Positions 1-11,204 of a stretch of 64,000 nt of DNA are shown here, piece after piece; position 1 is the stretch's first letter; each line of letters opens with the position of its first letter. The translations under genes were made by a program, and so were the position numbers. Location: NCBI GenBank assembly GCA_947561585.1, contig CANNZV010002475.1:1-64000 (forward strand), written 5' to 3'. Source of the stretch: Caprella mutica (lineage: Eukaryota; Arthropoda; Malacostraca; Amphipoda; Caprellidae). Under the pieces are notes generated by a model. That model had not been told where the DNA came from. It searched no databases and saw only the letters and a list, made by a program, of their open reading frames with translations.

Positions 1-1090
1 TTTTCTCTGATAGTACATCATCACAGTGACTCTTTTCTCTGATAGTACATCATCACAGTGACTCTTTTCTCTGGTAGTACATCATCACAATGACTCTTTT
101 CTCTGATAGTACATCATCACAGTGACTCTTTTCTCTGATAGTCATCATCACAGTGACTCTTTTCTCTGATAGTACATCATCACAGTGACTCTTTTCTCTG
201 ATAGTACATCATCACAGTGACTCTTTTCTCTGATAGTAGATCATCACAGTGACTCTTTTCTCTGATAGTACATCATCACAGTGACTCTTTTCTCTGATAG
301 TACATCATCACAGTGACTCTTTTCTCTGATAGTACATCATCACAGTGACTCTTTTCTCTGATAGTACATCATCACACTGACTCTTTTCTCTGATAGTACA
401 TCATCACAGTGACTCTTTTCTCTGGTAGTACATCATCACAGTGACTCTTTTCTCTGACAGTACATCATCACAGTGACTCTTTTCTCTGATAGTACATCAT
501 CACAGTGACTCTTTTCTCTGATAGTACATCACCACAGTGACTCTTCTCTCTGACAGTACATCATCACAGTGACTCTTTTCTCTGATAGTACATCATCACA
601 GTGATTCTTTTCTCTGATAGTACATCATCACAGTGACTCTTTTCTCTGATAGTACATCATCACAGTGACTCTTTTCTCTGATAGTACATCATCACAGTGA
701 CTCTTTTCTCTGATAGTACATCATCACAGTGACTCTTTTCTCTGATAGTACATCATCACAGTGACTCTTTTCTCTGATAGTACATCATCACAGTGACTCT
801 TTTCTCTGATAGTACATCATCACAGTGACTCTTCTCTCTGATAGTACATCATCACAGTGACTCTTTCCTCTGATAGTACATCATCACAGTGACTCTTTTC
901 TCTGATAGTACATCATCACAGTGACTCTTTTCTCTGATAGCACATCATCACAGTGACTCTTTTCTCTGATAGTACATCATCACAGTGACTCTTTTCTCTG
1001 ATAGTACATCATCACAGTGACTCTTTTCTCTGGTAGTACATCATCACAGTGACTCTTTTCTCTGATAGTACATCATCACAATGACTATCT
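1..1090. repeat. 32-bp minisatellite, about 34 copies
   Basis: Near-perfect tandem array with period 32, built on the core ctctgatagtacatcatcac followed by agtgactctttt. It already runs at base 1, so it extends off the window. Units differ by single substitutions; one near base 140 lacks a few bases. No coding sense was found. Confidence 0.97.
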
Positions 1091-2128
1091 CTGTTTCAAT
1101 CAGACTATATAAAACATGGTAGCATTTATTACAAGACCAATTTTTTTTTTGTACAGCAAATAAGGTATACTTAGAATGACGACAAAAACTATATTGTGAT
1201 ATTACTTTTTTGACACACATGAAAAACTGGGTCTGATTAGCAGGTTTTGTCCTCAAAAATGATCACCCGTGTCTTCCTATTTTTTTTTATTAGTTACTAG
1301 TTTTAATATTAGTTTCTTTACTTGTTTTTATATTAGTTTCTTTAGTTCAAATATGCATGGAAAAACGGGTACATACTTTTACTTTGTAACAGTTTTAGGT
1401 ATTCAAAATTTACCGTGTTCGAATTTATTGTTGTACACATCCGCAAAAAATAGAGAAAGTTTATAGTCCTGAATATAGAACAAAAAATTGTTAGTTAAAT
1501 AAATAAATTAAATTATTCTCAGGCAGACATTAAAGACTTTTTCGCCACCGTTGGGATAATTTGCCCCACAATCTGTGGGTCCATTTCTCCCTATGGTATT
1601 TTTCAGGGGGTCAATATGGCCCACTGCCATTTTATATTAGTCTATATTTTCTGTTTTATTTTAATTACAGTTGAAAGGTTCTATATTTTCATTTCTATCA
1701 TAGATAATTACATTATTACATCACATTAACTGTTGTATGTGTTTTTGTATGTGAAGCAATGTAATTGAATGAATTAACATTTGGTCACATTGAATCTAAA
1801 CATAAAAGTTAACATACGTAGTACATATCTGTTCTTCCTAAGAAAGTATAGCCATGTTCTTTGCATCCAAAAGACTGCTACTATACAATAGTAAGCATCT
1901 TTTTTCATCTTTATCGAGGCTGGGATATATGTAATATACAAAAAACTAATTACCGACCAAAGAAGATGTCGATACTAGTATTCAGTCACAATTTAGAATG
2001 GTTTATATTATTTAGTTAATATTCAATATAATAGTTAATATTATTAGAAGTAAAATTATGGAAGCATCATTTTTGAACACGAAAAAAGATATACATTAAG
2101 TAGGTAGCATATTATTGTCATAAATGTC
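1091..2128. other. AT-rich intergenic DNA, nothing recognised
   Basis: About 1 kb of AT-rich sequence with only short chance ORFs. I see no gene, RNA or repeat family member in it. Confidence 0.5.
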
Positions 2129-2306
2129 CTAGATACTACAATATGCTTTTAAAATCATAGATCCTAAGAATATCATAGACGAAACGAAATGTTATGGTAT
2201 CAAATACTATATACCGTTGGTTTAAACCGATTCAATTCTCTTTAGTTCTCCCAGTCTATATTATTTTAGGGATCTATGATTTTAAAAACATATTGTCGTA
2301 ACACTA
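2129..2306. mobile_element. MITE family 1 copy (diverged)
   Basis: Palindromic element of about 170 bp. Its ends read caatatgcttttaaaatcat and the inverse. Better copies (27254, 29360) begin gggttgtgac, end gtcacaaccc and are flanked by TA, as in Tc1/mariner-type MITEs. The middle carries the family core tactatataccg. This copy is decayed at its ends. Confidence 0.75.
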
Positions 2307-2410
2307 GACTGTAACCTACGTGATGAGTTTACAACCAAAGCTGTCCTTGATTTGGTAGGTGATACTCATTCTTCTTACCATGATAATTACTTCTTTTTTC
2401 TATACCTCTT

Positions 2411-2566
2411 GATCTTTCATATATCCCGGAAATATTATAGACGGAATGAATTAAAGACTATTTAATCGTTCTAAATCAGCGGTATATAGTACTCGATAGC
2501 TTTTCTTTTAGTTTCGTCTATGATATTCTTAAGATTTATGATTTTATCTGCATATTGTCACAACCC
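2411..2566. mobile_element. MITE family 1 copy (5' end decayed)
   Basis: The right end is intact (catattgtcacaaccct, then ag). The middle (aatattatagacgg, cggtatatagta) matches the family, and the left end is degraded. It directly abuts a reverse-transcriptase fossil. Confidence 0.7.
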
Positions 2567-2570
2567 TAGT

Positions 2571-2800
2571 GATGCGTCTTGTGGGGTACCCCAAGGAAGT
2601 GTATTAGGAGACCTGTTGTTCTTGATGTTTTTCAATGATGTCCCTACTCATTTTTCTAAATTCGATCTCTTTTTTCAAGAAAATATTTGTCAACGATAAA
2701 TTATGAGAATTCTAATTTATGTGATGTTCACAAATGGTTGGGATGCAATAAGATTATGATAAATGCTAGTAAAATCAAATGCATTGTATTCTTCTATTAG
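2571..2800 (+). pseudogene. Reverse transcriptase fossil (LINE fragment)
   Basis: Around 2577-2661 one frame reads SCGVPQGSVLGDLLFLMFF then NDVP. This is the conserved block just before the FADD catalytic motif of non-LTR reverse transcriptases; the intact LINE in this window has CGVPQGSVLGPLLFLLF. A second frame at about 2721-2795 gives DVHKWLGCNKIMINASKIKC then IVF, which matches the region after FADD. The FADD region itself is lost to indels. It is a dead, frameshifted fragment, probably of a Jockey/CR1-like or RTE-like element. Confidence 0.75.
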
Positions 2801-2865
2801 AGATTCTTTTGATATTGGACCTAGCTGTGATGATGAACGGTTGCGCTATTGAACCTGTAAATGAA

Positions 2866-2999
2866 TGTTTAAATTATAGAAAACGATATACGTCAAGAAT
2901 TTCGTCACAGTTATCCCTCAATGACTACAGTTTTCTATGATTTTAATCATAGAAAACTATCTAGTGCACCCGAGATATATGAAGTGACTCTGAGTTAAA
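2866..2999. mobile_element. MITE family 2 fragment
   Basis: Matches the interior of the 62898-63114 element: tagaaaac, atacgtcaagaatttcgtca, ttttctatgattttaatcat, agaaaactatctagtgcac, then atgaagtgactctgagtt. The family termini (cagtgaaactcctgagttat) are missing here. Confidence 0.65.
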
Positions 3000-3420
3000 A
3001 TTAAGTCCTTATATTGAGTAACTTATTTCTATATAAAATAGATATTTATACTTTCATAACACAGTTAATATACGACAGATTTTGACCCGTCATTGTCAAA
3101 TTATATCGCTTTAAACTCAGATCAACACTCTCATAACACTCGATATACATCACTTATCATTTTTCCATTGTTTAATATAACTTTATCTCAAAGAGTAATT
3201 ACTTTACAGCTTCCAATATATGAAACAATTTGAGCAATGACTTAAAACCTATAAATTATCGAGAAAACTTTTAAAATTAACTATTCGCTACATTTTCTTT
3301 GCTATAACTGTTTTAATTTTTGTTATTATTGTTATTATTTATTGCATTCCTAGTTTAATCAGTCTTAACTTTTTTTATGTTGGTTGCCCTTGAAGCTTGG
3401 GCTTAAATTGGACCTGAATA
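3000..3420. other. AT-rich spacer, nothing recognised
   Basis: No reading frame, known repeat or RNA gene could be seen in these roughly 400 bases. Confidence 0.45.
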
Positions 3421-3473
3421 CTAATTTTTTTTTTTTAAATAAGATTTATTTATTTTTTTTTTTTTTTTTTAAA

Positions 3474-3504
<31 letters not shown>

Positions 3505-3534
3505 AAATAAGATTTTTTTTTTTTTTTTTTTAAA

Positions 3535-3572
<38 letters not shown>

Positions 3573-3578
3573 AAGATT
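3421..3578. repeat. Poly-T tracts separated by AAATAAGA
   Basis: Five runs of T (about 10 to 26 bases) are each followed by aaataagat. It is a compound low-complexity tandem repeat, possibly grown from a retroelement tail lying on the minus strand. Confidence 0.85.
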
Positions 3579-3609
3579 GATGAGATGCCTACCTATCTTT
3601 TGTAAGCAC

Positions 3610-3836
3610 TGAGAGAAAATTGTGAGTCAACTTGACTCAAAGCTTGAGTCAAGTCTGGCAAAACTTAAAAATTGGAGCCTTTTTTATTGCTTGACTCTAC
3701 CTGAGTCAATTTGACTATGAATTAGGAGTCAATATGACTCTTGTTTTTGAGTAAAATATTAGGATGAGTCAAATTGACTCACATTTTTGAACTGGTTTTA
3801 GGACTAACTGAAAATTCAAATTTTGAGTCAATTTGA
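3610..3836. promoter_or_regulatory. Cluster of GAGTCAA-n-TTGACTC palindromes
   Basis: Within about 225 bases the words TGAGTCA, GAGTCAA and their inverses occur a dozen times. Several pair as palindromes: gagtcaacttgactc, gagtcaatatgactc and gagtcaaattgactc, plus a gagtcaatttgac half. TGAGTCA is the AP-1 bZIP core. Function is inferred; it could equally be a decayed palindromic repeat. Confidence 0.4.
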
Positions 3837-4104
3837 CCAAAATGCCCAAAAGAAGGAAAAAGATTTCAAACTTAATGCCTTTAATAAACAATCAAAGATA
3901 GAATAAAACAAACAGTTTTATTCGTTTTTTCTGTGCCTATGTTGAAATTCTGTTGAAGTTACGACTAAAATTAAACACATCCTGCAACGAATTAAAAAAA
4001 AAGTAAATGAAAAGGGCTTGCAAAAGGACGAAAAACACACAAATGAATTTCATAATAGGTACGATTTTCTTAGTGGTAAAAATTAAATCATACTATTTTT
4101 CATT

Positions 4105-4485
4105 CAATTGACCTTTTGGTTATTGACCCTTTCGTTGATGGAAATACATCTTCATCACCAATCACGATGTCTTCTACAAAATGTGCATTTCTTTGCAGAA
4201 ACCATTTTGCAAAATTAAGACTGTGCGGTAAATCAGTTCTAAGAGTTCGAGTCTTACATGAGTCTTAAAAGGATGATATCTAAAATGGTGTTTAACAAGT
4301 CGGTGAAATGTGTCTTTAGTGATGTCTAATCCGTTCCTTCTGATTGGTATTGGAGGAATTTCAATAAGCTGTTCATGAATAAGATTATTGTTTTCATTTA
4401 CCCGTTCTGTTCTCCTGCGACCTGATCGCTTTCTGTTCAAATTCAAAGTAGTTTCTTCCGTTTTGAACTTATTAACATTTGTCAA
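4105..4485 (-). pseudogene. Tc1/mariner-like (IS630) transposase fragment
   Basis: The minus-strand frame (103 codons) contains a region resembling the second helix-turn-helix of Tc1/mariner-like transposases. It holds RTERVNENN near residue 26, the proline-rich PPIPIRR turn, a recognition helix ITKDTFHRLVK and the typical HPFK. Just downstream the family text moves to another frame: LNFAKWFLQRNAHFVEDIVI, followed by GDED, resembling the first catalytic Asp region. So there is a frameshift near 4240. No remaining catalytic domain or intact terminal repeats were found. Assignment to the superfamily rests on remembered patterns only. Confidence 0.55.
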
Positions 4486-4679
4486 TATAGTTTTATAGTT
4501 ATAGTCCAGAAAGCTCTGTTCAAAATAAGGTTGAATCTATGTAAAGCTTTCAGTGTTTAAATAATTTGTCACAACAAAAACTCTTCGTTCTTTTGAAAGC
4601 TGCATTTTGAGGGTTTCGAACACAGAACATTGAATAGAAGAAGAAGTGTAGATCTCATTATATTACTCTTGAGTGCCGT

Positions 4680-5000
4680 TTACAGTGACGTCACTTAAAC
4701 TAGAGCCACTCAGCCAATCAGAGGCTTCGTTTCACCAGTTCTGTTTGAGTCCGTATTTTGAAAGCGTATTACAACCGAAATGGTGTCAATTTGTGTTTGT
4801 TGCAAAGAAGATTAGTTTATTATTGCTTAGTAGCTGGTCTATAGAATATAGATAATCGTGTACATAATTTGGTAGGAAGATATGACTCCCAGCAAAGATA
4901 ATGAGCTGAGGTAGAATGCACGGTCAAACTGTTTTCGAGAGAGTGTTTATAGTGACGTCAGCGATCAATGGACGTGATTGGTTGAAATTTTACGACTGTG
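4680..5000 (+). promoter_or_regulatory. Candidate promoter: two CRE sites with CCAAT boxes
   Basis: The perfect CRE palindrome TGACGTCA occurs at about 4686 and 4953. The first is followed by CCAATCAG (about 4713) and the second by an inverted CCAAT (gattggttg, about 4977). The pair lies 0.6-0.9 kb upstream of the first coding exon of fucosyltransferase A, where a 5' non-coding exon is expected because that exon begins at an acceptor. Function is inferred. Confidence 0.35.
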
Positions 5001-5559
5001 TACACCATGTGTACACGTTCGATCTGAGCTTCTTCTTATTCAATGTTCTGTGGTTTCGAATACGGGATACAAATAACCGGCGAACTGATTTTTTATTAAA
5101 AATATCAATTTTATCTCAAATACTTACTTTAAAATGGTAATTAAGTTTTTTATTGTCTATTATTTGTAAAAAAAATAGTATAATTTTATGTTTTTACATC
5201 CATATGAAAGGATTTTTTTCGTCTATTTCGTCCTCGCGAAAGCCCTTTTTTTTAATTCATTGCTGGATGTTAAATTTTTGATGTAACTTTACCAGATTTT
5301 CAAGATTTATGCAGAAAAAGTGAACGAATAAAACTGTGTCTTTAGAAAATTTCAGTTTTTGATAGTTTGTTATAATATACCTATTATAATGCTATATACA
5401 TCATACTTCTCTGACTACTTCTATATAGAACCCCTCTTATAAAATCATTTTCAAATTGTATATGTGGATGTGCAGAATTTAGTCACGATATTTTTTTCGC
5501 TTATTATAACTAAGGTTGATAAATTCAATTATTAATTCTATCTTTTTCATTTGCAGATA

Positions 5560-8500
5560 ATGTTCTTGGTTAGTTTTATCTCCCTACTGCTGACAATCTT
5601 CCATTCCCCTACTTACACGGATTTCGTAAAGTAAGAAATGCTTCATAAACCAAATAGGATTGTTACAATTTTAACTGAATTTAAGATTAGGAATAATTTT
5701 CAGGTTAATTTTTGTGATAGTCTGATTAATATTTTTCTATTTAGCTAGACAAAGGTATTTATTGTAGTTATGGTGGGGTCTTAGATGATTAAGTTGGGTC
5801 CTTGTTAATCTTTAGTAAGCTCTCTTTTCCGATGTGTTCATAAAAACAATTGAATTTTTTTTAAATTTTGATTTTTTTTTTAATTTTTGATTTTTTCGAA
5901 AAATTTGAAATTGTTTGAAAAAAAAATATTTTTTGTAAAAAAAAGATAATAAACGATAAATGTGCAACGCATTTGAAGGTAATCTGCTCATGTTACAGGT
6001 CCTTCATGTCCCCCTTCCTAAAAAGTAATCAGTTGGGAAAATACGAAGGCAGAAAGGCGAACAGAAGTCAAAATCTGAAGAAGATTCTCTTCTGGAATGA
6101 TGTGAGTTAGAAATAGAAAAATATATAAAATTATGAATTGCCAACAATTAAAGGTACTTATATTAACTTCATAGTTACTCCTGCTTGAATCTAATCAAAT
6201 TAATTTAAGGTACTTTAAATGTCCAATAAAACAAAATGAATTCCTTACATCTTGGTTTCACTTCATCTCATTCTTCTCTAACTTCTTTTTGAGTGAATTT
6301 TGTACTTTAGAATGTCATCCACACAGAAAATCTTAAGAAACGTTTTATGACAGCTTTCTAATGATGTGAATTGAAAAACTACGACTAAATTTCTTTCCTT
6401 ATTTGACTGAATATTTTACACAGTTCTTCGGAATGGCAGACTACAAATTCGGAGAGGGTCAACAGCCGTTCATAGACTCCAATTGTCCGATCAACACTTG
6501 CATCACGACGTCCGACAGAAAAATGTTCGCTGCTGAGGAGTTGGACGCCTTAGTGTGGCACGCAAATTCTTTTGATCAATCATTTCCATCAGAGAGGTAA
6601 AGAATACTAAAACTTTTTCATGATATTACTTCTAGTGATTAGTGATAAGTAAAGTGGAACTCCTCTTTAATGAAATCATGTATAGTGAATGTGTCTACTT
6701 CCTTACTTAGGACTCTACATTCAGTATACAGTATTTCATTAAGGGGAGTTCTACTGGACAGGAGAATGTTTATATATTTCAGAATATCTTTGGTATTAAT
6801 ATAGAACACTGTTTTTTACAAGTTTTATTGTCATTAGGATACATCCTCAGGTATGCACATACTCGTTATGTGTTCTTCCAAAGGGAGTCTCCGAAGAACG
6901 CTATATTTGCCATTAGCTCTTTGGACGGGATTTTCAACTACACGATGACCTACAGAAATGATTCAGATGTCCACTTTCCGTGAGTCGTAACATTACAGAA
7001 AACTTTGATGAGCATCGCTATCTCTTTCATTTATCACAAAATAATTCACCGTTTTGCGATTTGTGTCAGATACAATTTCATTTTATTACATTTTATACAA
7101 AGCGACTTAAAATTTAAACTTAAAACCCTATTTACCTTATCAAAACACTGGTTGACAAACATCATTAGGTTTTAAAACCTATGAAATCGAATTCGGTCAA
7201 AATTCCAGACAGTTAAGTAGCTTCGTCCACTCTACATGTTACAATATTTTAAACTATAGTTTCAATGCAAATATCTATATATTATTATTTATTATCATCC
7301 AGAATATTTCATGAAGAATGTCACTTATAATATTGTAACAAAAAAAAAACACACCTTGCACACAAGTCCAAAATGGCCTGAGACGCACGGAGAAAAGGAC
7401 ACAAAATTGACAGTTTTGGTCTTTCTGAAGAATATCGATCTTCTTAATAGTGATTAATGGGAAAATTACATAAAGAGAACTGCTATATCTAGAGTTGAAT
7501 GAACTTATGTGACAATTAACTTAATTCATATCAATTCTAAGTGTTCAGCGGTTCTGTGTCAGCCACTTCCGTTTAATTTTTTTTTTTTTAACAGATATGG
7601 CTATTTCGTAAGGAGAGGCTCTTCTTTACCTTCTCCCAAGAGAAATTATGCTGCAGGGAAAACAAAGATGGCGGCTTGGGTCGTATCCCACTGTTTCAGC
7701 TCAAGTCAAAGAGAAAAGTAGGTCACATTAAATAAGTTTATATTCATATTTCTAGTAATAAGTTATAATTTATAAAGTTATTAGAAGAATAAATTTGTAG
7801 ATTCGTAAATGAAATATTTATTTGGGACAAAGTTTCGTCTCTAAAACAAGTCACTTACTTCTTTCAGTCTGGTGGACACGCTACAGGAGTTTATTCCAGT
7901 GGATATTTACGGGTCTTGTGGTCCACTCGAATGTGGTAGTCCAGATAGAGAAACCTGCTATCGAACGACTGTGAGCAAGTACAAGTTTTACTTGGCTTTA
8001 GAGAACTCTTTCTGTCAGGATTATTCCACTGAAAAATTCTATTATCCTTCCAAGTAAGTAGGCTATCTTATATTTAATCTATAAATAACTGTAAGACACT
8101 AATCTGTAAGAGTGCATGAAAATTAAAAGATTGATCTTGTCACTATTGGTTAACAAACATTTTGTTTTATAATAATATTTATTATAATAATAAATCGAAG
8201 AAATCATTTGATATCTAACAAACAGTGACGTTTTTTATTCAACTTTATACCAAACATTGAATCTGGTTTTGGTCTGTTTTCAAGCGAAGAATATTATTTC
8301 TTTTGTTATTTAGGTATGCTCTATTAGGAATTAGAATTTACTTACGTATACCTATCAAAATAAATAAAAATTAAAAACACTGGTACATTATTAGACAATG
8401 AGTTGTTAAATTATACTCTTAAAATCATAGATCTTAATTTAAAGGTCCCCTCCACTTTTCTTTATTTCTCAATTCATTAGAACTAAAGTTACTGATTACA

Positions 8501-11204
8501 AAACTGCAAACCATTTCAAAGTTGGTTCTATATTTTTATGGAAAGTTAAGTTATTCTTGTGACTTTTCTTCTACCCTCCGACTTTCAAGGAAAGAAACAG
8601 AAATAGTACCTCATTCGACAAATACAAAACAATAACAAAGTTAGGCTTCCAAAGCCGATAGATATATCAAATATGGCAACTTATATCGTTACCAAAATAC
8701 CATTAGTCTAAAATAATACATTAAGTACCTAAAAGTGCATCTAAATACCTAATTCCCTTCAAATATCCGAAAATGCTTGATAAACTTCGCACCCTTTTTA
8801 TTCTTCTTTTATTGAATCTATTAGAAATGTCGGACAGGGACGGTTGAGTGTTACTGTTTTTTATATAATTAATTACGACGAGAATTGTTGATCAATTTAT
8901 TTCTGTTAAGTGTGATATGTTGTATTCTAGCATTTTTAGAGAAGTTCTAATTTAAAATCGAGGAGATATTTAAATGAGTCAATAAAACAAATATTTGTAT
9001 TTATTACTGTCATCAGGCACGACATCGTTCCGGTGGTGTACGGTTTGGAAGACTACAAGAAAATCGCTCCTCCGAAATCTTACATCAATGTGATGGACTT
9101 CAAGAATGTGAAAGAATTGGCAGAATACCTGATATACTTGGACAAAAATGATACAGCTTACAATGAGTATTTCAAGTGAGTTTAGTAGGTGTGACGGAAT
9201 GATACAGATTACAATGAGTATTTCGAGTGAGTTTAGTAGGTGTGACTGAATGGTACAGCTTACAATGAGTATTTCGAGTGAGTTTAGTAGGTGTGACTGA
9301 ATGATACAGCTTACAATGAGTATTTCGAGTGAGTTTAGTAGGTGTGACTGAATGATACAGCTTACAATGAGTATTTCAAGTGAGTTTAGTAGGTGTGACT
9401 GAATGGTACAGCTTACAATGAGTATTTCGAGTGAGTTCAGTAGGTGTGACTGAATGATACAGCTTACAATGAGTATTTCGAGTGAGTTTAGTAGGTGTGA
9501 CTGAATGATACAGCTTACAATGAGTATTTCAAGTGAGTTTAGTAGGTGTGACGGAATGATACAGATTACAATGAGTATTTCGAGTGAGTTTAGTAGGTGT
9601 GACTGAATGATACAGCTTACAATGAGTATTTCGAGTGAGTTTAGTAGGTGTGACTGAATGATACACCTTAAAGCCCGATCACATCGCCCGTACTTTGTCG
9701 GAGGGTTCCTTGAAAGGAGGGAGAATGGCCTGAATTTCGAAAACGCTTGTCACCTCGCACAAAAGGGGAAAATGTCATTGTAACACAGACGTTGATATAT
9801 TGGCGCTCTACGAGTGTGGGCGTTGGCTGAAGCGTTTCTTAAACGAAGAGAGAAAAATTCATCACCGCTTGTTATCATTCACCAGAAGTTGGCCCCTGTC
9901 CGGGCAATGTCGTATACGCTCGGTCACCCCTTATGTTCACTCCTATACCGCTACGAAAGTTTTGAACTGCACAATATATTACGAGCGGTGAAGACCGGTA
10001 ATTTTCTGCTCCAGCAAAGTTCATCACAACCCCAACAAAACCTATTAAAAATTTGGCACAATTAGACGCAAGTTCATGGACGTTTGTGTCTGTTAGGCCA
10101 ATGCAAAAATCTGAAACGTTGGACCCACCGTTGCTTCGTTAGATTTGCCCAGGCGGTGGTTAAATGTTGCATAAACTTTTTTGGAGCAGTTGTAAGCATT
10201 TTACGCTCGGATACAGAATTGCTGGAACTATGTCAGGCATTGAAGCAGCAATCAATTGCGGTGATGAACTTTGGTTTTGCATTGGTATGGAAGTTGAACA
10301 GCTTCATACCGCTAAACCAACGCTCGTAGCCATTCGCTACAGTTAATCCGTTAAACAACGCCGACTTCAGCGGTGCACTGCTATGGCAACGTCCAAGTTT
10401 TCGATTATTTTTTTCTCTTATTTTGTACGCGGGAAAAATATTTGCAATTTTGTACAAAATAGGAAAAATCGTAAACACGGGCGTTGGCTTAACGGTAGCG
10501 AGCGTTGGTTTAGCGGTGAATCCACCGTCCACGATCATTCGTCTATCATTGTCAAACTTTGACTGGGCATTGCTGGAACGGTGGTGAACTTTGCCGAAGC
10601 TGAAAACTGCCCGCTCGTCACCGGTCACAATATTTTGTGCTGCTCAAAACTTTCGGAGCGGTAGAAAGGACTTAGCGGTTGCCTAGTGGCTAGCGCATAC
10701 TATGTTGCTTAAACGGGCAATAACTTCTGTGAACGGTAACGAGCGGTGATGAATTTTGTTCATCGCTCAATAACGCCCTAACAAAGTTCAGGCTGTGTGA
10801 CCTAGGCTTGCAATGAGTATTTTGAGTGGGTTTAGTAGTCGTGTACATTTTGCAAACTGAAATTTAAATATCATTTAAGGTATAAACAATTTATAAATTT
10901 CTAAATTCTCAATTTTTTACGTACGTTAACTTAATATTTATTTTCCAGTTGGAAGTCTTCATACGAAGCAGTCCCTGTTAGTGGTGAGCCTTGGTGCGAA
11001 TTGTGTTCGAAACTCCACTCTGACCAAGAACCAAAAGTTTACTCTGACCTGAAGGGTTGGTACGAGACGGACAAGTGTAAGGAGGTGGACCAAAATATCC
11101 AGGAGAATTGGTTCTGGTCACAGAAATCCATGGCGAAAAGATTAGCCAATTTGGTTTATTTCAAAACTAAAAAGATTTCAAATTCTTTACTATTTTCGTT
11201 ATGA
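5560..11204 (+). CDS. Alpha-1,3-fucosyltransferase A (GT10 family), 8 exons
   Basis: Exons: 5560-5630, 5999-6101, 6424-6596, 6851-6979, 7595-7717, 7868-8053, 9017-9175, 10949-11204. All junctions are GT-AG and in phase, giving 399 codons plus TGA. The product should be a Golgi type II membrane enzyme moving fucose from GDP-fucose onto N-acetylglucosamine of glycans. It has a short hydrophobic anchor (residues 1-16), KKILFWND (51-58), FNYTMTYRNDSDVHFPYG (about 145-161) and the GT10 signature YKFYLALENS...STEKFY...VPVVYG (238-270). The C-terminal part has paired cysteines CELC. The ATG lies 3 bases after an acceptor (ttgcag), so a 5' UTR exon should lie upstream. Whether it is core-alpha-1,3 or Lewis type cannot be told. 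Exon 7 and its donor are amplified in the following intron. Fucosyltransferase B is the inverted paralogue. Confidence 0.9.
6649..6762. mobile_element. MITE family 3 (CAGTAGAACTCC ends), in intron 3 of FucT-A
   Basis: Short palindrome. The left end is agtggaactcctctttaatg; the right end inverted reads cagtagaactccccttaatg. The interior atagtgaatg and its inverse match the 35283-35432 copy. CAGT-type ends of this style are typical of pogo/Tigger-related elements (inference). Confidence 0.7.
9148..9665 (+). repeat. 51-bp minisatellite carrying exon 7 end plus splice donor (FucT-A)
   Basis: Ten 5' splice sites (GTGAGT) occur at exact 51-bp steps from 9176 (9176, 9227 and on to 9635). Each unit is the last 28 bases of exon 7 (atgatacagcttacaatgag, tatttcga) followed by gtgagtttagtaggtgtgac and tga. 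The first unit is the real exon end. Use of any later donor would put TGA in frame one codon after the normal junction. The unit is identical in consensus to the array in fucosyltransferase B. Confidence 0.95.
9671..10806. mobile_element. Non-autonomous DNA transposon inside the 51-bp array
   Basis: A roughly 1.1-kb block of higher GC interrupts a repeat unit. The left end reads tcacatcgcccgtactttgt; the right end inverted reads tcacacagcctgaactttgt (16 of 20 match). Pairing continues further in: attcatcaccgct is found near 9857 and, inverted, near 10745. The interrupted unit has ctta on the left and cttg on the right, which could be a 3-bp TTA duplication (PIF/Harbinger style); an 8-bp reading would favour hAT. 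There is no transposase; the overlapping short ORFs are not convincing. Confidence 0.7.
10807..10845 (+). repeat. Last, decayed unit of the 51-bp array
   Basis: After the transposon the unit resumes as gcttgcaatgagtattttga, then gtgggtttagtag. Its donor has changed from GTGAGT to GTGGGT. Confidence 0.75.

Noticed and set aside
1..1090. CRISPR-like array
   Set aside because: Units are contiguous with no unique spacers, and the genome is eukaryotic. The same applies to the other tandem arrays.
9176..9665. Recursive (ratchet) splicing at the AGGT word in each 51-bp unit
   Set aside because: Each unit has tagtaggtgtgac, but no polypyrimidine tract precedes it, so a working acceptor is unlikely.
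9800..10628. Overlapping 60-131-codon ORFs as a transposase
   Set aside because: Both-strand overlapping frames in a GC-richer non-autonomous element. No DDE-type motif or domain could be seen.
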